NCBI RefSeq assembly: GCF_051859345.1
Contig: NZ_JBHYFV010000007.1
Span: forward strand, 62,001 to 126,000
Reading direction: 5' to 3'
Length of the DNA: 64,000 nucleotides
Origin: Marivita sp051859345
GTDB lineage: Bacteria > Pseudomonadota > Alphaproteobacteria > Rhodobacterales > Rhodobacteraceae
The first letter of the stretch is position 1. Each line of letters starts with the position of its first letter. Under the pieces are notes generated by a model, which was given only the letters and a program-made list of their open reading frames with translations, was not told where the DNA came from and did not search any database. The position numbers were made by a program, and so were the translations under genes. Of the stretch, positions 43,298 to 51,019 are shown piece after piece.

Positions 43298-45088
43298 TCA
43301 GCGGCGGGTGACATGAATGTCGCCACCGATGACATCAGGCTCTGACAGGCCGTGCTGGGTCTTGTCCCAATAGAACGGTTTGAAGATCAGTTCGGACCAC
43401 GCCTTGTAGACGGCAAAGACCCCCATCGGAAAATAGAAGAACATCATCGGCACCCATTGCATGAGTTTTTCATGCTGCGTGCGCCCGACCGCGACGAACC
43501 CGATGAGCAGGGAAATCAGTTCGGTCAAAAGAAAAAGGGCCAGCAGGCCCTTTGTCCACTCGGCTGGAAAGACGTCCAGAAAGGGTGTCGAAAGTCCGAA
43601 ACAGACCAACCAGAATGACCACAGTGCCGGAGCGAGGGTGAATTGCAGGATGGTCGTCAGAAAGAAGAACTGAAACCCGAGGAACTTGCGCGGGCCCAGA
43701 TCGCGCAACAATCGCAAGGGCCGTCGCATATGCACGAGATAGGTGATGATATACCCCTTGAGCCAGCGTGACCGCTGCTTGATCCACGGCACAATCCGGT
43801 TGTTGGCCTCTTCGCGGGTGACGGTGGGAATGAGGATCGTGCGGTATCCAAACCGGCCAAGACGCACACCCAGATCGGCGTCTTCGGTGACGTTATGCGC
43901 GTCCCAACCGCCGACATGGGTCAAGGCCGCCCGTTTGAGGTAAACCGTTGTGCCCCCCAAAGGGATCGGAAATCCAAGCCGTGCCGCACCCGCCAGCACG
44001 ATCCGGAACCATGTGGCGTATTCGATGGTGAAACAGCGCGAGATCCAGTTCGATCTGGTGTTGTAGAAATCAAGGATCCCCTGCACGCAGGCAACCTCGA
44101 CCGGAGCCATGTGAAACGCCTCGACCACACGTTCGATCTGATCCGTGGCGGGCGCGTCTTCGGCATCCAGAATGCCGATAATGTCGCCGCGCGTATGCCC
44201 CAACGCAAAGTTCAGCGCGCGGGGTTTCGTTTTCAGATGGCCTTCGGGCACGCGCACGACCCGCATCCATCCGGGAAGCGATATTGCCTCGATCATTTGC
44301 CGGGTCGTCGTGTCACCGGCCTCGAGCACAAGGATCACGTCAAGGAGGGACTTCGGATAGGTCAGTCGAGACAGCCGTTGAACAAGCTCATGGGCAATCG
44401 CGGCCTCGTTGAAAAGAGGGACCATCAGGCTGACCACAGGTTTCTCGGCCAGTGGAACATGCACCGGCTTTTCAGGGGGTTTCTTGTAGCCAGCGAAGAA
44501 GACCGCGATCTTGAACAGTTGGCAGGCCAGAAGATTGGTCACGGCAACAGCTGTGATCCCGGCAAAGAACGTGTTCGGAAAGTAAAAGATCAGCGCCAGG
44601 CTGACCCCGAAGAACAGCGATGCGGCGATCCCGCGGGTCACGGTCAGCTTGTTGATGTCACGACAGCTGTAATCATCCTCGACCTGCATTTCGGCGCGGG
44701 CGGCCAGGTAATCGCCGTGTCGTTCCGAGATGACGTGCAGGATGTCGTCTTCGGCCACGTCCGCAAAAAGCACTGGTCCGATGTCATGTTCAAGCATGTC
44801 GCGCAGTTGCGATCTGTCCCGGCCGGGCGTCGCCCCGATCAGGATCGCTTCGCCCAGAGTGCCCCAGGGAAGGACACGGTGCTCAAGACAGAATTCGGGG
44901 GTCAGAAGGTGATCCAGCGCAGGGTCGGGTGGATTTGTCGCCGGATCCAGCCTTCGCCGACTTGCGGCAAGGCTGCGGGCATTTCGCAGAACTGCTGCGG
45001 TCAGATCATCCGGCCCAGCGGGGTGCATCCGTCGAGAGGGCGCCAGCACAAACGGCGTTTGGGCCGTGATGGGTGTCTTCAGTGCCAT
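43298..45088 (-). CDS. GT2 glycosyltransferase with N-terminal MshEN-like domain
   Basis: 596 residues. Residues about 58-125 (LLTPEFCLEHRVLPW to DILHVISERHG) resemble the MshEN/GSPII_E N-terminal domain, a module that binds cyclic di-GMP in some proteins. Two membrane helices (about 154-200) lead into a processive GT2 domain: DAED (308-311), TEDADLG (401-407) and QRSRW (438-442), then several C-terminal membrane helices. The layout is that of a cellulose-synthase-like polysaccharide synthase. The product is unknown; direct regulation by c-di-GMP is an inference. Confidence 0.85.
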   Translation of the reverse strand: MALKTPITAQTPFVLAPSRRMHPAGPDDLTAAVLRNARSLAASRRRLDPATNPPDPALDHLLTPEFCLEHRVLPWGTLGEAILIGATPGRDRSQLRDMLEHDIGPVLFADVAEDDILHVISERHGDYLAARAEMQVEDDYSCRDINKLTVTRGIAASLFFGVSLALIFYFPNTFFAGITAVAVTNLLACQLFKIAVFFAGYKKPPEKPVHVPLAEKPVVSLMVPLFNEAAIAHELVQRLSRLTYPKSLLDVILVLEAGDTTTRQMIEAISLPGWMRVVRVPEGHLKTKPRALNFALGHTRGDIIGILDAEDAPATDQIERVVEAFHMAPVEVACVQGILDFYNTRSNWISRCFTIEYATWFRIVLAGAARLGFPIPLGGTTVYLKRAALTHVGGWDAHNVTEDADLGVRLGRFGYRTILIPTVTREEANNRIVPWIKQRSRWLKGYIITYLVHMRRPLRLLRDLGPRKFLGFQFFFLTTILQFTLAPALWSFWLVCFGLSTPFLDVFPAEWTKGLLALFLLTELISLLIGFVAVGRTQHEKLMQWVPMMFFYFPMGVFAVYKAWSELIFKPFYWDKTQHGLSEPDVIGGDIHVTRR

Positions 45089-45153
45089 GTCATCCCCGGT
45101 GTTCTTTCAGGGATGAGCTAATCCTTAAACGGTTAATCGGGCGTTAATGCGCG

Positions 45154-46323
45154 TCAGACCTTTTCGGCTTTTGCCTTTCCCATCGACTCTGCGAACCGTT
45201 CGAACAGGTAATAGCTGTCCTGCGGACCGGGGCTTGCCTCTGGGTGTTGCTGGACCGAGAACACCGGGCGGTCCGCCATCCGGATTCCGCAGTTCGATCC
45301 GTCAAACAGGGACAGATGCGTTTCCAGAACGCCGGTTGGCAATGTCTGGCTGTCAACGGCGAAACCGTGGTTCATCGAGGTGATCTCGACCTTGCCGGTC
45401 TCGGTGTCCTTGACCGGATGATTGGCCCCATGATGCCCGTGGTTCATCTTGACCGTCTTGGCCCCCAACGCCAGCGCGAGCATCTGGTGGCCCAGGCAGA
45501 TTCCGAACATCGGCAACTCCGTGGTGTTCAGAATGGTCTGGATCATCGGCACCGCGTATTTGCCGGTCGCCGCCGGATCGCCCGGACCGTTGGACAGGAA
45601 CACACCATCGGGATTGTGGGCCAACACCTCTTCGGCTGTTGCCGTTGCGGGCAGCACAGTCACGTCACACCCTGCGCTGGCAAGGCAACGCAGAATGTTG
45701 CGCTTTGCCCCATAGTCGATGGCGACGACCTTGTGCTTGGCGTTGGTCTGGGGCGTGTAGCCATCGGGCCAGGCCCACCGCATCTCGTTCCAGCGATAGG
45801 ATTGCGCGCAGGTCACATCCTTTGCCAGGTCCACCCCTTCGAGCCCTGGAAAGGCACGAGCCTTTTCAACCAGCGCGCCGAGGTCGAAATTGCCGTCCGG
45901 ATTGTGCTCAAGCGCGACATGTGGTGCGCCCAGTTGCCGGATGGCGCGGGTGAGGCGGCGCGTGTCGATGCCGCCGATGGCGATGCGCCCGCGCGCGGTC
46001 AGCCAGTCGCTCAGCTCCTGCACCGCGCGCCAGTTCGAACTGTGGGTCGGCATCCATTTGACAACCATGCCGTCCGCCACCGGATCGCCGGTTTCATCGT
46101 CATCGGGGTTCACACCGACATTGCCGATATGAGGGAAGGTAAAGGTCACGATCTGACCCGCATAAGACGGGTCGGTCATGATCTCCTGATAGCCGGTCAT
46201 CGCGGTGTTGAAGCACAGTTCGGCCACCGATGTCCCGGTTGCGCCAAAGCCCTCACCATAGAAAACCGTGCCATCCGCAAGCGCGAGGCACGCGGTCGGT
46301 TTGTCATTGGAAAACTGGGACAT
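45154..46323 (-). CDS. carA: Carbamoyl-phosphate synthase small subunit
   Basis: CarA supplies ammonia from glutamine to CarB for carbamoyl phosphate. The 389-residue protein has an N-terminal domain (ALADGTVFYGEGFGATG, FNTAMTGYQEIMTDPSY) and a class I glutamine amidotransferase with the nucleophile Cys276 in FGICLGHQ and the His/Glu of QQHPEASPGP. ATG 46323 gives the family start MSQFSNDKP; the frame also contains an upstream ATG at 46338. It diverges from the yqeY-like gene over 180 bp. Confidence 0.96.
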   Translation of the reverse strand: MSQFSNDKPTACLALADGTVFYGEGFGATGTSVAELCFNTAMTGYQEIMTDPSYAGQIVTFTFPHIGNVGVNPDDDETGDPVADGMVVKWMPTHSSNWRAVQELSDWLTARGRIAIGGIDTRRLTRAIRQLGAPHVALEHNPDGNFDLGALVEKARAFPGLEGVDLAKDVTCAQSYRWNEMRWAWPDGYTPQTNAKHKVVAIDYGAKRNILRCLASAGCDVTVLPATATAEEVLAHNPDGVFLSNGPGDPAATGKYAVPMIQTILNTTELPMFGICLGHQMLALALGAKTVKMNHGHHGANHPVKDTETGKVEITSMNHGFAVDSQTLPTGVLETHLSLFDGSNCGIRMADRPVFSVQQHPEASPGPQDSYYLFERFAESMGKAKAEKV

Positions 46324-46503
46324 GGCGCGACTCCGCAAGGGGTAAAATCGTCCGGAACCTACGGCTGCGCTGCCTTGCGGTCAAGGGAGGTAAGAAAATG
46401 TGATATCTTTAGAATTCAAGGGGTTAGGTAAAATCTTGGGTGCTTGCGTCTGAGGGTGTCCTCGCTTAATGTGCCCGCTCGTTCAACCATGGGATGGAAA
46501 TTC

Positions 46504-46968
46504 ATGGACCTTCGCACCCGGATCAACACGTCTATCAAACAGGCGATGCGCGACAAGGACAGTGCACGGCTCTCGACCCTTCGACTTATCAATGCAGCGA
46601 TCAAGGATCGCGACATCGCTGCGCGCGGCGATGGCAATGAGGACGGTGTCGGAGATGAAGAAGTTCTTGGTATCCTTGGTAAAATGGTGAAACAGCGCAA
46701 GGATACCGCCAAGACCTATGAAGAGGCGGGGCGGCTTGATCTGTCCGAGCGTGAATTGTCCGAGATTGGCGTGATCGAGGAATTCCTGCCACGCAAATTG
46801 TCGGATGACGAGGTTGCGGGCGCTGTCGATGCGGCAGTGGTCGAGACAGGAGCCTCCTCGATCCGCGATATGGGGCGGGTCATGGGGGCGCTCAAGGCCA
46901 AGTATAATGGCCAGATGGATTTCGGTGCGGTTGGTCCGATGGTGAAGGATCGTTTGTCCAACGTGTAA
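46504..46968 (+). CDS. GatB/YqeY-family protein
   Basis: 154 residues, starting MDLRTRINTSIKQAMRDKDSARLSTLRLI and including EEVLGILGKMVKQRKDTAKTYEEAGR, the YqeY signature. The family shares the tail domain of GatB, so a tRNA-linked role is suspected but not shown. The C-terminal MGALKAKYNGQMDFGAVGPMVKDRL matches. ATG 46504 is favoured over upstream in-frame codons. It converges with a glycosyltransferase gene across the paired palindromes at 46974-47015. Confidence 0.9.
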   Translation: MDLRTRINTSIKQAMRDKDSARLSTLRLINAAIKDRDIAARGDGNEDGVGDEEVLGILGKMVKQRKDTAKTYEEAGRLDLSERELSEIGVIEEFLPRKLSDDEVAGAVDAAVVETGASSIRDMGRVMGALKAKYNGQMDFGAVGPMVKDRLSNV

Positions 46969-46973
46969 GGGGT

Positions 46974-47015
46974 GATTTTCCATTGATGGAAAATCGGCGA
47001 TGCGTCGACGCATCG
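46974..47015. terminator. Paired palindromic hairpins between convergent yqeY-like and glycosyltransferase genes
   Basis: Hairpin 1: GATTTTCCAT (46974-46983), TG, ATGGAAAATC (46986-46995). Hairpin 2: CGATGCGTC followed immediately by GACGCATCG (46998-47015), a perfect 18-bp palindrome. The site lies 5 nt after one stop and 12 nt before the other, matching the doubled design at 40242-40286. Confidence 0.7.
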
Positions 47016-47027
47016 TCAGCGGTTCGT

Positions 47028-47924
47028 TCAAATTGGAAAATCGCGTCTGATGTCGTCCAGCGTGGCGGCATCGCTGATCTTGTAGGACTGCACAAAGCGC
47101 GTCTTGTAGCCGACACGCCCTCTGCGCGCCCCAAAGTTTTCGCCGTGGTTGAGCATGTACAGCACGGACGGGCGCGACAACCGCTTCAGGGGCTGACCGG
47201 CCAGCTTTGCCAAATAGGGAAACATCCTGTGCTCGTGCTGGGTCATCTCTGCCAGAAACGCAGTGGAGTCGGTTTCTGACGGATCGTGATACACCGCCGC
47301 GCAGCTTCCACACAGCTTCCAGAACGGTTTGCGCAATGGTGTGACAAGGTTGGGTTGATCCGCCAGGGCAATGTCGCCCGTCGCCACATCCATGACCAGA
47401 CCGGACTGCACAAGATATCCACCGGTCTCCTGTCGGGTGAGCATGTCCTGAACGGTGCCCTGCCGCAAAAGATCATCCGCATCAAAGGACATCACATAGC
47501 CCGGTGCCGGTGTCAGTCGGGGTAGGGCCGCGTTCAGCACACCGAGCTTGCGCCATTTGTCGTTGCCATGCGTCGGATCGTCAAAGGGGACATAGGTGAT
47601 GCGGGGGTCGTCCGGCAGGTCCGGTTCCGTCTGGCAGCAAATCGCGGCGATCCAGTTCGGATTGTCCTGTGCCAGGAAGCTTTGCAGCGTGGTCCTTAGC
47701 CGGTCCGTGACGGAGGGCCAATCACCGACGTGATGGGGACCGACCAGAGGGATCAGAAAGGTCACCTGTTCTGCGGTTCTGGGCGCGAGATTGGCCGCCC
47801 TGAGTGCAAGGGCGGCGCGTTCGGATGCGACCATATCCGCCGTGGGGGTGGTCTGTCCCAGGACAGTTGCGCGCAACAGGTGGCGCGCGCGGGCGAGTTT
47901 CGGGACGGCGGGAACCTGTGCCAT
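47028..47924 (-). CDS. GT2-like glycosyltransferase
   Basis: 298 residues without membrane helices. A GT-A-like core is seen: VTFLIPLVG, DPNWIAAICCQTEPD, and the metal motif SFDADD (D-x-D) in GYVMSFDADDLLRQG. The HGENFGARR segment and the basic C-terminus follow. Sugar and acceptor are unknown; it is likely to be a soluble glycan-modifying enzyme. It ends 11 bp before the DUF2244 gene, upstream on the same strand. Confidence 0.75.
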   Translation of the reverse strand: MAQVPAVPKLARARHLLRATVLGQTTPTADMVASERAALALRAANLAPRTAEQVTFLIPLVGPHHVGDWPSVTDRLRTTLQSFLAQDNPNWIAAICCQTEPDLPDDPRITYVPFDDPTHGNDKWRKLGVLNAALPRLTPAPGYVMSFDADDLLRQGTVQDMLTRQETGGYLVQSGLVMDVATGDIALADQPNLVTPLRKPFWKLCGSCAAVYHDPSETDSTAFLAEMTQHEHRMFPYLAKLAGQPLKRLSRPSVLYMLNHGENFGARRGRVGYKTRFVQSYKISDAATLDDIRRDFPI

Positions 47925-47935
47925 GGAGCCTCGGG

Positions 47936-48427
47936 TCAGGGGGTGGCGATGCGCCGAACCTTTTCACTCAGCTCTGCGTATAGCTCTTTGCGTTCGTCTT
48001 CGCTCAGAAACGCGCCGATCTCAACCTCTCGTCCAGCGCCGGACAGGGTGACGTAATGGGGAACGGGGCCGCCTTTCTGGTGCATGTTGACCTGCGTCCA
48101 GTACGGGTTGCAATGCCATTCCTGCGGTGCGCCCTTGCGGCTCTGGCGTGTCAGGTGCAGATCGTCCGACGTCAGCGTCAGGATTTCCATGATCTGAAGA
48201 TCCCGCTCGTTGCGCCGCAACGCATACCACATGGCCCCCAGCGCCAGCAGCATGAAGGGCAGGATGCCCCACAGCAGCACCGTGCCGATCAACCCATAAA
48301 GCGGAATTGTAGACAGGGCGAAAATGCCGAGGATTGTTGCCGCGAACCCATGCGCGGGCAGCGATTGATGCGGCCAGAGCCGCAGTTCCAAAGTGGTCTG
48401 GGACTCGTCTGTCCATGTATAGGGCAT
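47936..48427 (-). CDS. DUF2244 family membrane protein
   Basis: 163 residues with a WTDESQTTLELRLWPHQSL start, two adjacent membrane helices (FAATILGIFALSTIPLYGLIG and VLLWGILPFMLLALGAMWYAL), then a cytoplasmic RRNERDLQIMEILTLTSDDLHLTR segment and PQEWHCNPYWTQV. These mark DUF2244. The family is often found near cytochrome oxidase or respiratory genes, but a role is not established. Ends 8 bp before the CcdB stop codon on the same strand. Confidence 0.85.
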   Translation of the reverse strand: MPYTWTDESQTTLELRLWPHQSLPAHGFAATILGIFALSTIPLYGLIGTVLLWGILPFMLLALGAMWYALRRNERDLQIMEILTLTSDDLHLTRQSRKGAPQEWHCNPYWTQVNMHQKGGPVPHYVTLSGAGREVEIGAFLSEDERKELYAELSEKVRRIATP

Positions 48428-48434
48428 GGTTGGG

Positions 48435-48734
48435 TCAGTATCCTGTCAGCAGAAGATCGGTCGCTCGCACAATCTCGTCGCGCTGGTGAGACGCCGAGCC
48501 AAGACGTGTCCCAAGCTCTTTCTTCGTCAAGGTTGCCAACTCGGTTGTTTGCAATCGCAGCGTCACATCACCCAAGGTCAGTTTCGGGCTCAGGTTCTTG
48601 AGCGGTGGCTCAGGCCAGTGTTCGGGCAACAGTCGAGCAACGACGCGGGTGGCAAGGCTCTCGAAAGTGTCGCTTTGCAGGACAAGCACATAGGTATCGT
48701 TGTCCGTTTGATAGACATCATATTGCCTCGCCAT
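48435..48734 (-). CDS. ccdB: CcdB-family toxin
   Basis: 99 residues from ATG 48734 (MARQYDVYQTDN), with the CcdB-like VLVLQSDTFESLATRVVARLLPE, LRLQTTELATLTKKELGTRLGSASHQRDEIVRATDLLLTGY. The family poisons DNA gyrase subunit A. The G-x C-terminus corresponds to the gyrase-contacting tail, with Tyr in the last place. It starts 2 nt after the antitoxin stop, with a GGAAG ribosome site inside the antitoxin end. Confidence 0.85.
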   Translation of the reverse strand: MARQYDVYQTDNDTYVLVLQSDTFESLATRVVARLLPEHWPEPPLKNLSPKLTLGDVTLRLQTTELATLTKKELGTRLGSASHQRDEIVRATDLLLTGY

Positions 48735-48736
48735 GC

Positions 48737-48958
48737 CTACCACTTCCGATAGGCGTCGAGGGGCAGGCCTTCGTTTTCGACCCGACGATTATAGGCTTGG
48801 ATGGCGTCCTTGTTTTCCTCTTCCCAGCGGTCAGCTTCGGCTTGTCGAAGCTGGTCCTTTATCCCCGCCTCGGCGGCACGGGACAGGTTCACACCGGCGT
48901 CTTTGGCGCGGGCGATCAGGTCGGCGTCGAGGCTGAGGCTGGTGGATTTGCGCGGCAT
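48737..48958 (-). CDS. ccdA: CcdA-family antitoxin
   Basis: 73 residues: a ribbon-helix-helix N-terminus (KSTSLSLDADLIARAKDAGVNLSRAAEAGI, residues 4-33) for DNA binding and autoregulation, followed by the charged toxin-wrapping tail ADRWEEENKDAIQAYNRRVENEGLPLDAYRKW. This LPL-x-x-Y-R-x-W ending is a CcdA hallmark. It is the first gene of the module, as usual for ccdAB. ATG 48958 is used; an in-frame extension to 49027 is unlikely. Confidence 0.87.
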   Translation of the reverse strand: MPRKSTSLSLDADLIARAKDAGVNLSRAAEAGIKDQLRQAEADRWEEENKDAIQAYNRRVENEGLPLDAYRKW

Positions 48959-49025
48959 GAGGGACACTCCTGTGCGGAAAGAATTACCGCAAGACGTACC
49001 CGAAAACAACGGTAGGTTTGATGGC

Positions 49026-49053
49026 AAAAGGCCCCGGCGTTTCCACCGGGGCC
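49026..49053 (-). terminator. Intrinsic terminator after ctaD
   Basis: Read on the minus strand: GGCCCCGG, 8-nt loop TGGAAACG, CCGGGGCC and then TTTTG. A strong 8-bp G+C stem followed by a short T-run, 24 bp after the ctaD stop. Confidence 0.8.
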
Positions 49054-49076
49054 ATTCGTTTCAGCTCACGCAAAGC

Positions 49077-50750
49077 TTAGTGCGCGTGGGTCTTTTCCCA
49101 GTCTTCCCGCTTTGGAAGCTGCTCGAACGTGTGCTCGGGCGGCGGGGAGGGCAGGGTCCATTCCAGCGTGTCCGCGTATTCGTTCCACGGGTTCTTCGCG
49201 GTCTCGGCACGGCCCTTGGCAAGGCTCCATGCGATCACGCCGATGAAGAACAGGAATGATGCGAAGGACAGGAAGGCGCCCCAGCTCGAGATGTAGTTCC
49301 AGAACGCAAAAGCTTCGGGATAGTCGATGTAGCGGCGCGGCATGCCCTGACGACCCAGGAAGTGCTGCGGGAAGAACGTCAGGTTGGCCCCGATGAAGAA
49401 TGTCCAGAAGTGCAGCTGGCCTGCCCATTCCGGGTACATCTTGCCGGTCATCTTGGGGAACCAGAAGTAGATCCCCGCGAAGATACCGAACACCGCACCA
49501 AGGCTCATCACATAGTGGAAATGCGCCACGACGTAGTAGGTGTCATGGTACGCCCGGTCCACGGCGGCCTGGCTCAGAACGATGCCGGTGACACCACCCA
49601 CGGTGAAGAGGAACAGGAAGCCGAAGGCCCAGAGCATCGGTGTCTTGAACTCGATCGAGCCGCCCCACATGGTCGCGATCCAAGAGAAGATCTTGACCCC
49701 AGTCGGCACCGCGATGACCATCGTTGCCAGCATGAAGTAGGACTGCTGCGTCAGCGACATGCCCACAGTGTACATGTGGTGCGCCCACACGACAAAGCCC
49801 AGTGCGCCAATCGCGATGATCGCCCAGACCATCGGCAAGTAGCCGAAGACCGGCTTGCGGCTGAACGTGGCAATCACATGGCTGATGATGCCGAACGCGG
49901 GCAGGATCACGATGTAGACTTCCGGATGGCCAAAGAACCAAAGGATGTGCTGGTAGAGGATCGGGTCGCCACCGCCTGCGGGATCAAAGAACGTGGTCCC
50001 GAAGTTGCGGTCGGTCAGCAGCATGGTGATCGCCCCCGCCAGAACCGGCAACGCCAGCAGGATCAGCCAGGCTGTGACGAAGATCGACCATGCAAACAGC
50101 GGCACCTTGAAGAGCGTCATGCCCGGTGCGCGCATGTTCAGGAAGGTGGTGATCACGTTGATCGCACCCAGAATCGACGACGCACCCGAGACGTGGACCG
50201 CGAAGATCGCGAGGTCCATCGACATGCCGCCTTCGTTCGTCGACAGTGGTGGGTACAGAACCCAGCCCACACCAGACCCAAGCTGACCGTTGCCGCCCGG
50301 CGCAAAGACCGAACAGATCGCCAGCGTCGTACCAGCCACGAACAGCCAGAAGGACAGGTTGTTCAGACGCGGAAACGCCATGTCCGGCGCACCGATCTGG
50401 AGCGGCATGAAATAGTTGCCGAAACCGCCGAACAGCGCCGGGATCACCACGAAGAACATCATCAGGATGCCGTGACCGGTGATCAGCACGTTCCAGAGGT
50501 GTCCATTCGGGGTACAATCGCCAACCGCAGCAGCGGTCAGGCGGGCGCCTTCCATACACATGTACTGAACCCCGGGGTTCATCAATTCCATGCGCATGTA
50601 AACGGTGAATGCCACGGAGATGAAGCCCGCGAGACCGGCGGCGATCAGGTAGAGAATCCCGATATCCTTGTGGTTCGTGGACATGAACCAGCGGGTGAAA
50701 AAGCTCCGCTGGTCTTCATGCTCGTGGCCGTGAATGGCGGCGTCTGCCAT
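49077..50750 (-). CDS. ctaD: Cytochrome c oxidase (aa3-type) subunit I
   Basis: CtaD is the catalytic heme-copper subunit of the aa3 oxidase. 557 residues with about 12 membrane helices. The proton-gating Glu and cross-linked His-Tyr of WFFGHPEVYIVILP, the CuB histidines HHMYTVG and the heme pair VAHFHYVMSLG are all seen, together with an N-terminal heme a ligand in ITGHGILMMFF. ATG 50750 with GGAGGCAG upstream replaces the longer ORF start. It stands alone: no ctaC, ctaB or ctaE is adjacent in this window. Expression appears tied to an FNR-type site upstream. Confidence 0.97.
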   Translation of the reverse strand: MADAAIHGHEHEDQRSFFTRWFMSTNHKDIGILYLIAAGLAGFISVAFTVYMRMELMNPGVQYMCMEGARLTAAAVGDCTPNGHLWNVLITGHGILMMFFVVIPALFGGFGNYFMPLQIGAPDMAFPRLNNLSFWLFVAGTTLAICSVFAPGGNGQLGSGVGWVLYPPLSTNEGGMSMDLAIFAVHVSGASSILGAINVITTFLNMRAPGMTLFKVPLFAWSIFVTAWLILLALPVLAGAITMLLTDRNFGTTFFDPAGGGDPILYQHILWFFGHPEVYIVILPAFGIISHVIATFSRKPVFGYLPMVWAIIAIGALGFVVWAHHMYTVGMSLTQQSYFMLATMVIAVPTGVKIFSWIATMWGGSIEFKTPMLWAFGFLFLFTVGGVTGIVLSQAAVDRAYHDTYYVVAHFHYVMSLGAVFGIFAGIYFWFPKMTGKMYPEWAGQLHFWTFFIGANLTFFPQHFLGRQGMPRRYIDYPEAFAFWNYISSWGAFLSFASFLFFIGVIAWSLAKGRAETAKNPWNEYADTLEWTLPSPPPEHTFEQLPKREDWEKTHAH

Positions 50751-50855
50751 ATCTGCCTCCTGCTGGTTCCCAATAAAAAGGCGCAGGGATTCTCCACGCG
50801 CCATTTGTTCCATTGCCGTTTTAGAATGTGAGGCTGGTGGCGGCAACGGACGTAT

Positions 50856-50869
50856 TTGACGCAGATCAA
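50856..50869 (-). promoter_or_regulatory. FNR/FnrL-type box upstream of ctaD
   Basis: On the minus strand TTGAT-CTGC-GTCAA matches the FNR consensus TTGAT-N4-ATCAA at 9 of 10 defined positions. It is 106 nt upstream of the ctaD start codon. In Rhodobacterales FnrL senses low oxygen; a site at this position would adjust aa3 oxidase expression to oxygen supply. Confidence 0.7.
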
Positions 50870-50965
50870 ACTTTATTGTCGCACTTTGGTCGCGTACGTC
50901 CCCAGGTGAAATATGCGCATTTCCGGGTAACATTCTGCAATTGTTTACAAAATGTCTGTTTGATC

Positions 50966-50996
50966 AAAAAAACCCGGACACATTGGTGTGCCCGGG
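50966..50996 (-). terminator. Intrinsic terminator after phoX
   Basis: Read on the minus strand: CCCGGGCACA, CCAA loop, TGTGTCCGGG (one G-T pair) and seven Ts. A textbook rho-independent terminator 23 bp beyond the phoX stop. On the plus strand the same stem has an A-C mismatch, so it works best for phoX. Confidence 0.9.
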
Positions 50997-51019
50997 GTCG
51001 TGTCCGTGTCCGTCTGGCG

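Noticed and set aside
49362..50831. 489-residue plus-strand ORF
   Set aside because: Antisense to ctaD and its upstream region; charged, repetitive shadow composition.
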